DNA of 64,000 bases from JAGVSV01 sp050952845 (GCA_050952845.1 JBMNLP010000001.1:1550001-1614000), one strand, 5' to 3'; positions 52,750 to 62,272 are shown, numbered from the stretch's first letter. Notes: generated from the sequence alone by a model not told the origin. Program-made: numbers and translations.

Positions 52750-54045
52750 TTACCCCTTTCTTCCTCCTAAGTAACGATACAAAAACAAGCAAAGCGACTT
52801 GCTGTAATCCAAAAATTCGTCCAATTCCACAAACTCATCGGGCTGGTGCGCGCCGCCTTCCAGAGCAAAATCACGCAGAATGCCGAAGCTCATGCTGTCG
52901 GGGCTGCCATATCGTTGAAAAATGGACAGGTCAGACAGGCACGCGCCCTTGCGCTCCGCTCCCCTGCCTCTTGCATCTTGAATGCTTTGCTCTAAGCTTA
53001 ACAGCAGGGGGGAGTTTGGATCGATGCTGCCGTATTCAAAGAACCGCGAGGCGTTTTCAGGTTCCGACAGCACAAAGCCGTCATCCGCCAGCCGTTTCCT
53101 CACCGGCCCTAAAACAGCCTCCAGGCCGGCGCGCAGACCGGCTTCATTATCCTTTGTATAGACAACAAAGCCAAGCGAGGCCTGGTTCAGGCCCATTGCG
53201 GAGTCGCCTATCCTCATGCTGGTGATCCGCAAGGCAGAGCGGTGCATATCGCTTCCGACATACAGCGGGTCAGCAGCTAACTTCTCCTGAAGCACTGTCT
53301 TCCAGACCTGCAGGGCGTCATGTACCTGAACAAGCGCTGGAAAAACAGTGGACGCCGTATCTGTTGTATGCGGGTATTTGATGTCCATCCGGAAAACGCC
53401 CCCGCCTATGGCAGAAAGCCATAGTTCAAAATTGCCGCCGTCCAGGTTCAAATAGGACGCCGCCGGGTAGGCCAAACAGGCCGCCAGGGCGCCGCCACCC
53501 CCACCATATTCCTCGTCCACATAGGCTGTAAAGGACAACGATCCGGAAAGGCGGATGCCCAACGCCTTCATGGCCTTGAAGGCCATCATGCCTGCAGCCA
53601 GACCGGCCTTGTTGTCCCCCACGCCCAGCCCGTACAGGCGGCCTCCCTCAATCACGCCGCCAAAGGGCGGGTGACGCCACGCCTCCGGATCGCCCACCGG
53701 CATGGTATCCGTGTGGGCGGCGATCATCAGCGCCTGTTTTTCTTCTGTCCGATCGTCATAAAAAGCCGTGATGTTCTCGCGATGGTCCGTACCGCGGCCG
53801 GGATGATAGGCAGGATGATCGGTGAACCCGGGCAGGGAATCCGGCGCATAGCGTGCCGTTTTGAAACCCCGGGTTGAAAACCACTGCTGAATGTAGTCCT
53901 GCCCTTCCGCCTCCCGGCCATGGCTGATAAAGTTCTGTGTATCGATCTGCACCAGCTTCTGCAACAGAGCGATCAGCTCATCCCGTTGCGCATCATAATA
54001 GTTAAGCAGCTGCTGTTCATCCCTTGTTAATGCACACATATGCAA
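52750..54045 (-). CDS. M20-family metallopeptidase
   Basis: A 431-residue zinc amidohydrolase/peptidase of the ArgE/DapE/CPG2 type. Metal ligands are in MIAAHTDTMPVGD (His), YGLGVGDNKAGLAA (bridging Asp) and YVDEEYGGGGG (Glu-Glu); the lid domain lies between. A C-terminal His is in ALEGGAHQPDEFVE. No signal peptide, so it is cytoplasmic. It could act on a peptide or on an N-acyl group; the neighbouring amino-sugar genes make the latter possible but unproven. Confidence 0.88.
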   Translation of the reverse strand: MHMCALTRDEQQLLNYYDAQRDELIALLQKLVQIDTQNFISHGREAEGQDYIQQWFSTRGFKTARYAPDSLPGFTDHPAYHPGRGTDHRENITAFYDDRTEEKQALMIAAHTDTMPVGDPEAWRHPPFGGVIEGGRLYGLGVGDNKAGLAAGMMAFKAMKALGIRLSGSLSFTAYVDEEYGGGGGALAACLAYPAASYLNLDGGNFELWLSAIGGGVFRMDIKYPHTTDTASTVFPALVQVHDALQVWKTVLQEKLAADPLYVGSDMHRSALRITSMRIGDSAMGLNQASLGFVVYTKDNEAGLRAGLEAVLGPVRKRLADDGFVLSEPENASRFFEYGSIDPNSPLLLSLEQSIQDARGRGAERKGACLSDLSIFQRYGSPDSMSFGILRDFALEGGAHQPDEFVELDEFLDYSKSLCLFLYRYLGGRKG

Positions 54046-54261
54046 CCTTCTACCTCACTTCCGTTCACATCGTTTTTTCCGGATCATGGCCAACTTCCCT
54101 GATGCAATCCTGTCTTTCCTGTTCCTTCTTTACAGCCTGCATCCTGAGCCATGTCCATAGAAATCCCCTGTACCCTGTGCTCTCCGCTGGTGGCAGTATA
54201 TCGGCTGTATGAGTCCTTTGTCAAGGTGTTTCGTTCATCTTTTTTATTTCTTAATTTGCGC

Positions 54262-54290
54262 TTGACAAGATATAATAAATGAAATATCAT
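54262..54290 (+). promoter_or_regulatory. sigma-A promoter of the NanA-like operon
   Basis: TTGACA (54262-54267), spacer 17, TATCAT (54285-54290). It stands about 130 bases before the lyase gene. The gap 54046-54420 otherwise shows no gene. Confidence 0.7.
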
Positions 54291-54420
54291 AACAATTGAA
54301 CCATCAGGGCGCTTAGGCGTTCAAATTAAGTCCGTCTGCGCCCGCTCCGATTGTTTTATGTTAATTATTTTGTTTATCCACCGGTTAGGATAATATAAAA
54401 TTCAAAGGGGAATAAGCAAG

Positions 54421-55323
54421 ATGGAAAACAGCAACGTAAAATTCAAGGGCGTGATGCCGGCGCTCGTATCCTGTATTGACGAAAACGAGCATGTCAAAGA
54501 GGACGCGATGCGCCGCCTGATGGCATGGCACATCAAAGAAGGCGTCACCGGCTTTTACCTGACGGGCGGCACGGGCGAAGGCCCGGTCCTTCAAAAGGAA
54601 ACAAGAAAACAGATCGCAGAAATCGCCAAGGATATGGCTGGCGGCCGGGTCAGGTTGATCGCACACGTTGGGGCGATTGATCTGAAGACCGCGAGGGAGC
54701 TGGCCCGCCACGCCGGCGAAATCGGGTTGGACGCCATTTCCTCTGTTCCGCCATTTTTCTACCATTATGGAGAAAAAGAGATCGCTGATTATTATCATGC
54801 GCTGTCAGACGCCTCCGGTCTTCCGGTGCTCATGTACGCGTCGCCGCTTTCCGGCGTCAGCATCACATGGGACATGGTGGACCGGCTGATGAACATCCCG
54901 AACATGATCGGCCTAAAATGGACAAGCTATGATTATTTTACCATGCACCGCATCAAGAGCCTCAGGGACGGCAATATCAATGTCATCAACGGACCGGATG
55001 AGTGCCTGCTATGCGGGCTTGTGATGGGTGCTGATGGCGGCATCGGGGCAACCTATAATGTCATGCCGAAGCTGTTTGTGGAAATATATCGCAGTTTTTA
55101 TGCGGGAGATATGGCGTCAGCCCAGGCAGCGCAGTTCAAAGCCAACAAACTGATCGAAATCTTGATCAAATTCGGCGTTGTCTGCAGCTTGAAGGAGGTA
55201 TTAGCCATGCTTGGCTATGACTGCGGCAATCAGGTCTATCCGCAGAAGCGCTTTACGGATGAGGAACGCGCCGGGCTGCATGAAGCGCTGCGGGAAATCC
55301 GGTTTGAGGAAGAGTATTTATAA
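54421..55323 (+). CDS. DapA-superfamily aldolase, N-acetylneuraminate lyase-like
   Basis: A 300-residue Schiff-base aldolase. The catalytic lysine is K166 in IGLKWTSYDYF; the tyrosine is Y139 in LMYASPLSG; the pyruvate loop is GGTGEG (49-54). FTMHRIKS and INGPDECLL fit the sialic-acid lyase branch more than dihydrodipicolinate synthase. It would split a sialic-acid-like sugar to pyruvate and an amino sugar. It opens an operon with SDR, aldo-keto reductase and a NagB-like gene. Confidence 0.8.
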   Translation: MENSNVKFKGVMPALVSCIDENEHVKEDAMRRLMAWHIKEGVTGFYLTGGTGEGPVLQKETRKQIAEIAKDMAGGRVRLIAHVGAIDLKTARELARHAGEIGLDAISSVPPFFYHYGEKEIADYYHALSDASGLPVLMYASPLSGVSITWDMVDRLMNIPNMIGLKWTSYDYFTMHRIKSLRDGNINVINGPDECLLCGLVMGADGGIGATYNVMPKLFVEIYRSFYAGDMASAQAAQFKANKLIEILIKFGVVCSLKEVLAMLGYDCGNQVYPQKRFTDEERAGLHEALREIRFEEEYL

Positions 55324-55357
55324 CGATCATATTGATAATTAAGAAAGGAAAACGGGA

Positions 55358-56149
55358 ATGGATTATAAAAAGCTGATGGACATGACCGGAAAGGTCTGCA
55401 TTGTAACAGGCGGCACCGGGTATCTCGGAAGCGAAAATGTCAAAATACTGAAGGACTTTGGGGCGACGGTTGTCATCGCGGACATCCGCATGGCGGAGGA
55501 GCGCTGGGCGAATGCAGCGCAGCCGGCGGGCGATCTGTTTGTGGAATGCGATGTGTCGAAATCCGAATCGATCCGCGCCTGCTTTCAGAAGGTTTTCGAC
55601 AAGTATGGGCGCATTGACGTCCTGGTGAACTGCGCCAGCTATGGCGCGGGGTATGGCAAGGACAGCCAGTTGGAGTTTATGGATGATGATACCTTCATGA
55701 TCGGGGTGAACGGCTCCCTGGGCGTTGTGTTCCGCGGCATGCGGGAAGTCGTCCCCTTCATGAAGAAAAACGGCGGCGGCTCCATCATCAACTATGGCTC
55801 GATGTATGGAGAGGTTTCGCCGGATCTGCGCATCTACGGCGACAACCCGCAGAAGCAGCCCCCCAACTATGGGGCGGGCAAGGCCGGCGTTCGGCAGGTG
55901 ACCCGCTATGCGGCCGGGGCGCTGGCGGAATACGGCATCCGCGTCAATTGCGTGACGCCGGGGCCGTTTCCCAACCCCAAAAATCAGGGCGATGAAGCGT
56001 TTAATCAGCAGTTGGCCAACAAAACGATGCTGGGGCGCTTTGGGCAGAGCTATGAGATTGCGGGAGCCGTCCTGCTGCTGGCATCGGATGCTTCCTCGTT
56101 CATGACCGGCTCCAACATTACGGTGGACGGCGGCTGGACAGCCTGGTAA
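55358..56149 (+). CDS. short-chain dehydrogenase/reductase
   Basis: A 263-residue NAD(P)-dependent SDR. Cofactor motif TGGTGYLG at 17-24, NCASYG at 91-96, catalytic S148 (in NYGSMYG), Y171 and K175 (in NYGAGKAG), and a C-terminal GSNITVDGGW. The extra segment between the Ser and the Tyr is long (RIYGDNPQKQPPN) as seen in SDRs of sugar loci. It likely oxidises or reduces a sugar in the pathway. Starts 34 bases after the lyase with AAGGAAA. Confidence 0.88.
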   Translation: MDYKKLMDMTGKVCIVTGGTGYLGSENVKILKDFGATVVIADIRMAEERWANAAQPAGDLFVECDVSKSESIRACFQKVFDKYGRIDVLVNCASYGAGYGKDSQLEFMDDDTFMIGVNGSLGVVFRGMREVVPFMKKNGGGSIINYGSMYGEVSPDLRIYGDNPQKQPPNYGAGKAGVRQVTRYAAGALAEYGIRVNCVTPGPFPNPKNQGDEAFNQQLANKTMLGRFGQSYEIAGAVLLLASDASSFMTGSNITVDGGWTAW

Positions 56150-56170
56150 GGGAGAGGAGACGGCAATACG

Positions 56171-57109
56171 ATGAGAACAGTAACTGCCTCAGGCCGTGCG
56201 TTTTCCGTTTTGTCTTTGGGCACGGCGCAGCTTGGTCTGAGCTATGGCATCAACAACACGGACGGCAAGCCGGATGAGAAAAAAGCTTTCGAAATCCTTG
56301 ATTGCGCGCTGGAGAACGGCATCAACACGCTTGATACAGCAGCAGCCTACGGGGAATCCGAGCAGGTCATCGGGCGCTGGCTTAAAACCAAAGCGCCTTC
56401 CCGGCGCCCGTTTGTCGTAACCAAAGCTGTCAGCCTGGATCACAGCTCCGGCTCTGCCCTGCGCAAAAGCCTGCGCGCCAGTGTGGAGCAGTCTAAAGAG
56501 CGGTTGGGCATGCCGCAGCTCGATCTGCTGATGCTGCATCATTTTGACGAATACCTTCGTCAACCGGATGAAGTCCGGGCTGCCATGCAGGAGCTGAAGG
56601 ACAATGGCGATGTGCGCTTCATCGGCTTATCAGCATATTCTTTTCATGATTATGGCGAAATCGCAGCCTCCGGATTTGATGCAACGCAGATTCCGGTCAA
56701 CCTCTTTGATTGGAGGCAGATAGATAACGGCGGCTTCGATCAATTAAGAAAATCCGGGATGATGATCTTTGTGAGGAGTGTCTATCTGCAGGGGCTGATC
56801 TTCATGGATGCTGAAAAGTTAGAGCCTGCCATGCAGTTTGCAAAGCCCACGCTACAGAAGTTTCGCGCGTTGTGTGAAGCATACCGTCTTTCACCGGCAG
56901 CGCTTGCATTAAGCTTCGCGCTGTCTCTGCCTGGCGTAACCAGCCTTGTACTGGGCAGCGAGAATCCGGAACAGGTGCGCCAGAACGTGCAGCTGTTGGA
57001 AAGCGCGCACATGCTCACAGCCGCGCAAATGTCAGAAATCCGTGAGCAATTTCACGACACCCCTGCCAATGTGCTCGATCCATCGGCATGGCCCAAGGCA
57101 ACATCATGA
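56171..57109 (+). CDS. aldo-keto reductase (sugar type)
   Basis: A 312-residue AKR barrel. D55 and Y60 of the catalytic tetrad are in NTLDTAAAYGES; the lysine is in FVVTKAVS (about 83) and the histidine in LMLHHFDEY. The C-terminal VLGSENPEQVRQNV binds the cofactor phosphate. It resembles the sugar-locus AKRs that act with SDR and lyase genes. It starts 21 bases after the SDR gene. Confidence 0.88.
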   Translation: MRTVTASGRAFSVLSLGTAQLGLSYGINNTDGKPDEKKAFEILDCALENGINTLDTAAAYGESEQVIGRWLKTKAPSRRPFVVTKAVSLDHSSGSALRKSLRASVEQSKERLGMPQLDLLMLHHFDEYLRQPDEVRAAMQELKDNGDVRFIGLSAYSFHDYGEIAASGFDATQIPVNLFDWRQIDNGGFDQLRKSGMMIFVRSVYLQGLIFMDAEKLEPAMQFAKPTLQKFRALCEAYRLSPAALALSFALSLPGVTSLVLGSENPEQVRQNVQLLESAHMLTAAQMSEIREQFHDTPANVLDPSAWPKATS

Positions 57110-57208
57110 ACCGCTGTCAAGCGCATGGAAGGCATGCGTCAAGAAGCTAACCGCAATCATCCATTCTTTAGGAATGGTTGAATATTAAGAAGAAAGGCTG
57201 GTATCACA

Positions 57209-58153
57209 ATGAGCAACAAGGAGTTTCAGTTCAAGCCCGCCCCTTGGTTACCCAAATACGACCCTGAGGTTTTGGAGCGCGCTCGTACTATTCCGCGCGA
57301 AGAGATGGAGTACACGAACGAAAACGGTTACAGCGTGCGTATCGTGCATAACCCCGTCCTGATCATGGTGCAGGATGTATTCCACCGCATCTATCTCAGC
57401 GATGTCAACGATACCCCCCTGACGATGATCTTCCCCAATCAATGGCCCGACGCTTACCAGGCCATCGCCGAAATGCTAAACCGCTATCGCGTCAGCTGCC
57501 GCAATGTCCACGCCTTTGCCATGGACGAATGGGCGGATGAGGACGGCAACGTGGCTCCTCTGACATACGGCGCCGGCCTTGGCTACTCGTTCCGCAAGCA
57601 CTTCTATGGCAAAATCGATCCTGATTTACGCCCCGACGTAGAGCATTGGCACGTGTTCACCAACGAAAACAAAGGCGACAATGTGTACTCCTCCCTGATT
57701 GAAGAAGTTGGCGGAGGCGGCGCGGACGTGGTCTATTCCGCAACCGGCTGGCCCGGCCACACCGCGTTTATCGATCCTGGCGCGCCGGAGTTTTATGCAG
57801 ATAGTTTGGAGGAGTTTTGCAAGCTTGGCTCCCGCCTCACGACTCAAACACCGCTTACAGTTGCTGAGAACTCATTGTTTGCGCCGATGGGCGCATCCGG
57901 CGACGTTTGGGCCGTTCCGCCAAGGGCTGTCACCATTGGTCCGCGTGATATCGTCAATGCGCGTGAGCGTTTTGAAATGCACAGCATTACCACCAGCCCC
58001 TGCGGCGACACCTGGCAGCGCATGATCTCCCGCCTCGAATTATACGGCCCCATCAGCATGGAGTGCCCTGCCTCTATCATGCGTCTGGGCAAAGGCGTTT
58101 GTTATGTCAGCGAAGTCATCGCCCGGCCTTTCTCCGTCTGGACCGCTGAGTAG
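57209..58153 (+). CDS. NagB-like glucosamine-6-phosphate isomerase/deaminase family
   Basis: A 314-residue protein of the NagB/RpiA fold. FAMDEWADEDG (104-113) matches the FNMDEY active-site motif, GWPGHTAFIDPG (180-191) matches DGHIAFNEPG with changes, and AVTIGPRDIVNARE fits the C-terminal TxGxxxIxxA. True NagB is about 240-260 residues; this one has an N-terminal extension of about 40. Reaction likely similar (ketose-amine deamination), but the substrate may differ. Its C-terminal half is unusually rich in conserved residues of the family. Confidence 0.75.
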   Translation: MSNKEFQFKPAPWLPKYDPEVLERARTIPREEMEYTNENGYSVRIVHNPVLIMVQDVFHRIYLSDVNDTPLTMIFPNQWPDAYQAIAEMLNRYRVSCRNVHAFAMDEWADEDGNVAPLTYGAGLGYSFRKHFYGKIDPDLRPDVEHWHVFTNENKGDNVYSSLIEEVGGGGADVVYSATGWPGHTAFIDPGAPEFYADSLEEFCKLGSRLTTQTPLTVAENSLFAPMGASGDVWAVPPRAVTIGPRDIVNARERFEMHSITTSPCGDTWQRMISRLELYGPISMECPASIMRLGKGVCYVSEVIARPFSVWTAE

Positions 58154-58234
58154 AAAGCTTGACAGCTATCATCTGACAAGACAGAGAAAATGTAAGAAAA
58201 AGGGCTGTTGCAGCAACCGGCAAGCGAGACATAT

Positions 58235-58265
58235 AGCCGCCCGGCGCTTTGGGTGCCGGGCGGCT
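58235..58265 (-). terminator. SBP-type hairpin behind remnant 5
   Basis: AGCCGCCCGGCGC (58235-58247) and GTGCCGGGCGGCT (58253-58265) form 13 pairs with one G-T pair. It belongs to the solute-binding-protein remnant that follows. No strong T run. Confidence 0.6.
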
Positions 58266-58278
58266 GCGCTCAATGTGT

Positions 58279-58576
58279 TCAGGACCTAAAGCCCGATTTG
58301 TATCCGGCTATCACGGTGTCGACGCCGTCATCCTTTAGAGCAAATTACGCAATCGTGGCGCGCAAAGCAGCGCAGGATTTTTATCTCTGGCAAGGAGCGT
58401 GAACGCAGGCGTAGCAGCGCTACGTCAAGTGAACAGCGACACAGTTAGAGGCAAAAAGACAAGTCTGCGACTGCGACATGATAAGTGAATTTGCTCTAAC
58501 TGCCGGCAATATGCATCCCGGTCACGATCCAGGCTTATATCGCCGGTAATGCATCTGTTGCGGCACTCGGTATAAT
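58279..58576 (-). pseudogene. solute-binding-protein C-terminal remnant (copy 5), split by MITE
   Basis: Bases 58279-58335 and 58499-58576 match the last about 45 codons of the SBP genes (compare 47534-47670) with many substitutions. The 163-bp MITE-like element lies between them. The piece is older than the others, judged by the number of changes. It shows that an SBP gene once stood between the NagB-like and the UroD-like genes. Confidence 0.85.
58336..58498. mobile_element. palindromic MITE-like element, copy 2, with TA target site
   Basis: The ends are TAGAGCAAATT (58336-58346) and AATTTGCTCTA (58488-58498), perfect 11-bp inverted repeats. TA stands at both tips, as if duplicated on insertion. 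The centre holds GCGTAGC-AGC-GCTACG and the inner flanks keep a folded-back pattern (GATTTTT...AAAAAGAC). It has no coding frame. The interrupted SBP sequence on both sides fixes its limits. Confidence 0.85.
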
Positions 58577-58626
58577 AGAGAACCATCTACATGAAGCAGC
58601 AAAACAATCATAGGGGAGAAAACAAT

Positions 58627-59754
58627 ATGATGACGCACCGCGAACGTATTCTCGCTGTATACAATGGGCAAAAGCCGGACCGGGTACCTTTCATGCTGGA
58701 CTTGAGCCACTATTATTATCACCGGTTTCAGAAGGACTGGGACCTTTGCTATGGATACCATGTGCCGGAGCACGATTTGATTGATTTCAACAGAAAGATG
58801 GGTGCGGCGTTTTATATGCCGAACCAGGCAGTGTTTTTCAAAGTGGAATACGCCAACGGCGTTAAATCAACCGCTGAACGCCGGATGGTTGGCGGCGTGC
58901 CGGAAATTGTCTGGCGATTCGATACACCGCTGGGGTCTATTGAGCGCATCCGGGTCTGGGAAACCGATTCCTACTCCTGGGCCATCAAAAAATGGGGCGT
59001 GAAGGATGAAAAGGATCTGGCTGTGCTGGGATACGCGATGGCGGCCCGACGATACACGCCGCTGACGAGCAATTACAAGGCTTGGGCGGACTATGTGGGC
59101 GATGACGGCGTTGTGTACCTCAGCCCCGGCTACAGCGCCATCGGCTATCTGATGAACTACTGGATGGGAGTGGAAAATACCATCTATGCTTCTTACGATA
59201 TGGAGGATGCGCTGCAGGATGCGGTAGAAAAGATCAACACAAACGCGCTGGAACTCGTGGAGATGCTGGCATCGGAGTATGATGCGCCGGTCATTGTTTT
59301 AGGGGACAATTTTTCCTCTGATATCCAGCCACCTGCTTTTTTCGCGCGCTGGTCAAAGGACTTTTACTCCAAAGCCTGCAGGATTGCCCACGACCGCGGG
59401 AAAAAGGTGGCGGTGCATGTCGACGGAAAGCTTAAGGGTGCCATTTCCATGGTTCGGGATGCCGGTGCTGATGCCATTGACGCCGTAACCCCCGGCTCGG
59501 TAGGCGGATATACACCGGAGGAGTGCCGCATGGAAGCCGGCAGCAAGCTCATTCTCTCAGGGGGTATCCCCAACGAACTCTGGTACCCTTTTGCAGATAT
59601 AGCCCTGTTCGAACAAGCGGTGAAAGACTGGCTGGCTCTCAAGGAGATCAGCCCTGCGCTCATTTCCGCAGCCGGTGATCAGGTGCCGCCCGGGGCAGAG
59701 GAAGCACGTATCCGGCGGATGGGCGAACTGGTGGAGAAATACGGTAATTACTGA
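58627..59754 (+). CDS. uroporphyrinogen-decarboxylase-like protein
   Basis: A 375-residue member of the UroD/MtaA superfamily. The start MMTHRERILAVYNGQKPDRV PF is typical (RxRxLxAxxxxxPDRVP), and the end has VHVDGKLKGAISMVRDAGAD and LILSGGIPNEL. True UroD catalytic residues are not evident, so methyl transfer or another role is likely. Such genes are common in sugar-degradation loci of Clostridia. The ATG at 58627 follows GGGGAG. Confidence 0.8.
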   Translation: MMTHRERILAVYNGQKPDRVPFMLDLSHYYYHRFQKDWDLCYGYHVPEHDLIDFNRKMGAAFYMPNQAVFFKVEYANGVKSTAERRMVGGVPEIVWRFDTPLGSIERIRVWETDSYSWAIKKWGVKDEKDLAVLGYAMAARRYTPLTSNYKAWADYVGDDGVVYLSPGYSAIGYLMNYWMGVENTIYASYDMEDALQDAVEKINTNALELVEMLASEYDAPVIVLGDNFSSDIQPPAFFARWSKDFYSKACRIAHDRGKKVAVHVDGKLKGAISMVRDAGADAIDAVTPGSVGGYTPEECRMEAGSKLILSGGIPNELWYPFADIALFEQAVKDWLALKEISPALISAAGDQVPPGAEEARIRRMGELVEKYGNY

Positions 59755-59882
59755 TATGCATGCGATTTTGGCCGGGCACGATAAAAGCTTCACTAAGAAA
59801 GAGAGGCATTTATCTCCCTTGACATCCCACCGCCATCCTGCAATAATGAAACAAATCAAGCATGCATTAGGAGAGAGACGCC

Positions 59883-60902
59883 TTGAAAACCATTGTCATC
59901 ATTGGAGCCGGCATGATGGGGTCTGCCATGAGCATACCGGCCTGCGACAGGGGGCACACCGTCCGCATTGTCGGCACGCACCTGGACCGGGAAATCATCC
60001 AGGCTGCGCGCGAGCGGCCATATCACATCACCATGAAGCGCAGCCTGCCGGAAAAAGCATCCTTTTACCAGTTAGAGCAGCTGGACGAGGCGCTTCAGGG
60101 CGCCGATATCGTCATCTGCGGCGTCAGCAGCTTTGGCGTCGACTGGTTTGCAAGTGTCGCCGTGCCGCACATCCCGGACGGCGTGCCGGTGCTGTCGGTC
60201 ACAAAAGGGCTGCACGAGCACGAGGACGGCACGCTGGAAACCTTCCCGGACTATTTAAAGCGCATCACGGGCCGGCAGCTTAGCTTCAACGCCATCGGCG
60301 GCCCCTGCACCAGCTATGAGCTGGCCGACCGCAGGCATTCAGCCGTGGCCTTTTGCGGCAGCGATATGGAGACGCTTGCCATGCTGAAGCGCACCCTTGA
60401 AACGGACTACTACCACATCAGCCTAACCCGTGACATCGTCGGCCTGGAATCCGCCGTGGCGCTGAAAAACGCCTATGCGCTGGCGGTATCCATGGCCATC
60501 GGTATGGTGGAAAAATCAGACGGAGAGGGGTGCCAGGAGGCTTATAACCCGCAGGCCGCCCTGTTTGCGCAGAGCTTGCGGGAAATGATTGCCCTGCTGA
60601 AGCTGCTGGGCGGGGGCGCTGACAACATCGTGCACGGCGCCGGCGACCTGTATGTCACCATATTCGGCGGGCGCACCCGCAGGCTGGGCACGCTGTTAGG
60701 GCGGGGCCTGACCATCCGCGAGGCGCTGGAAGTATTGGAAGGCGTGACGCTGGAATCCGTCGTCATCGCCAAGCGCATGGTCAGCTCGCTGAAGAAAAAG
60801 GGCGACATCGACCGGTTCCCCCTGCTGCAGTATATCGGTAAACTGCTCAACGGCGAGCCCGACACCGGGATGCCCTGGAAATCATTTTGCACCATAGGCT
60901 GA
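59883..60902 (+). CDS. NAD-dependent glycerol-3-phosphate dehydrogenase-like (GpsA family)
   Basis: A 339-residue Rossmann dehydrogenase: IGAGMMGSAMSIPACDRGH (7-25), SVTKGLHEHEDG and GGPCTSYELADR in the middle, and LESAVALKNAYALAVSMAIG for the catalytic lysine helix. The protein is GpsA-like but stands in a glycan operon between UroD-like and GH4 genes, so a different phosphorylated substrate is possible. The start is a TTG behind GGAGAGA. Confidence 0.85.
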   Translation: MKTIVIIGAGMMGSAMSIPACDRGHTVRIVGTHLDREIIQAARERPYHITMKRSLPEKASFYQLEQLDEALQGADIVICGVSSFGVDWFASVAVPHIPDGVPVLSVTKGLHEHEDGTLETFPDYLKRITGRQLSFNAIGGPCTSYELADRRHSAVAFCGSDMETLAMLKRTLETDYYHISLTRDIVGLESAVALKNAYALAVSMAIGMVEKSDGEGCQEAYNPQAALFAQSLREMIALLKLLGGGADNIVHGAGDLYVTIFGGRTRRLGTLLGRGLTIREALEVLEGVTLESVVIAKRMVSSLKKKGDIDRFPLLQYIGKLLNGEPDTGMPWKSFCTIG

Positions 60903-60932
60903 TCGCCTAAAAATAGGAGGAGGTACTACAAC

Positions 60933-62255
60933 ATGCCCAAGAAGTTTACGTTCATCGGCGCGGGCAGCTTCGGCTTTACGCGCAGCCTGGTTCGGGATAT
61001 CCTGTCCTTCCCGGCGTTCGCGGACGCTGAGCTGATGCTGATGGATATCAACGCCGAGCGCCTGGCTGTGATCAAAAAGGCTGTCGAGCGCATTGTCAAG
61101 GACGGCGGCTACGCCGCCAGGGTGTCCGCCACGATGGACCGCGCGGAAGCGCTCAAAGGCGCCGATGGCGTGCTGACCACCATTCTGCACGGCGATGTCG
61201 ATGTATGGCAGCACGACATACTGATCCCCAAAAAATACGGCGTGGACACCAACGTCGGCGATACGCGCGGGCCCAGCGGCATCTTCCGCTACCTGCGCAC
61301 CATCAACCCCTTCTTAGACATCGCAGCCGATGTCGACCGCTACTGCCCGGACGCTGTATTTTTGAACTATACCAACCCCATGGCAATGCTGTGCCGCACG
61401 GTGCAGGGCAAATACCCGGACATGAAGATCACCGGCCTCTGCCACAGCGTGCAGGGCACGGCATCCATGCTGGCGCGGTGGATCGGCGCCAGGGACGAGG
61501 ACATCGCCTATACCTGCGCGGGCATCAACCACCAGGCTTTTTATACCGAGTTTCTGTGGAAAGGCAAGGATGCCTATCCCCTGATCCACAAGGCCATCAC
61601 GGAAAACGACAGCATCTACCGGGAAGAAATTGTCCGCAACGAGATGTACCTGGCGCTGGGCTACTATGTCACCGAGTCATCGGGCCACAACAGCGAATAC
61701 AATGCCTGGTTCCGCAAGCGCCAGGACCTGATCGAAAAATACTGCCTGCCCGGCACGGGCTGGAACCCCGGCGAGTACGCCTACATCCTCAACGAGTACC
61801 GCAACCGCGAATACACCTGGCGATCTGAAATTGACGAATGGTTCAAAAAGCCCACTGATTTGAAGCGCGGCCAGGAATACGCCGCCTATATTTTCAACGC
61901 CTGCTTTGGCGACGGCACGCTGTACAAGTTCAACGGCAACGTGCGCAACTTCAACCTGATCGACAACCTGCCCTACGGCTGCTGCGTCGAGGTGCCCGTG
62001 CTGGCCAGCCCCCGCGGCCTGGAACCAATCCACGTGGGCGCCATGCCGCCCCAGCTGGCCATCCTCAGCGGCCTGTCCGCCCAAATTGAGGAAATGGCAG
62101 TGCAGGGCAGCCTGACCGGCGACCGCGAGACGATCTACCGCGCCATCTGCTACGACCCGCTCACCTCAGCCGTATTGGGGCTGCGCGAAATCCGCGACAT
62201 GGTGGACGAGATGTTCAAGCAGAACGAGGACTGGCTGCCGCAGTTTAGCAAGTAA
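60933..62255 (+). CDS. GH4 alpha-galactosidase/6-phosphoglycosidase family
   Basis: A 440-residue NAD- and Mn-dependent glycosidase. IGAGSFGFTRSLVRDIL (8-24) is the NAD-binding loop; NYTNPMAMLCR, TGLCHSVQGTAS (the Mn-binding Cys) and CAGINHQAFYTEF (the Mn-binding His) follow the MelA pattern. The family hydrolyses alpha-galactosides or phospho-glycosides by an oxidation-elimination path. No signal peptide. Placed 30 bases after the GpsA-like gene with AGGAGGAGG. Confidence 0.9.
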   Translation: MPKKFTFIGAGSFGFTRSLVRDILSFPAFADAELMLMDINAERLAVIKKAVERIVKDGGYAARVSATMDRAEALKGADGVLTTILHGDVDVWQHDILIPKKYGVDTNVGDTRGPSGIFRYLRTINPFLDIAADVDRYCPDAVFLNYTNPMAMLCRTVQGKYPDMKITGLCHSVQGTASMLARWIGARDEDIAYTCAGINHQAFYTEFLWKGKDAYPLIHKAITENDSIYREEIVRNEMYLALGYYVTESSGHNSEYNAWFRKRQDLIEKYCLPGTGWNPGEYAYILNEYRNREYTWRSEIDEWFKKPTDLKRGQEYAAYIFNACFGDGTLYKFNGNVRNFNLIDNLPYGCCVEVPVLASPRGLEPIHVGAMPPQLAILSGLSAQIEEMAVQGSLTGDRETIYRAICYDPLTSAVLGLREIRDMVDEMFKQNEDWLPQFSK

Positions 62256-62272
62256 TCAGCCACAGTATATCG

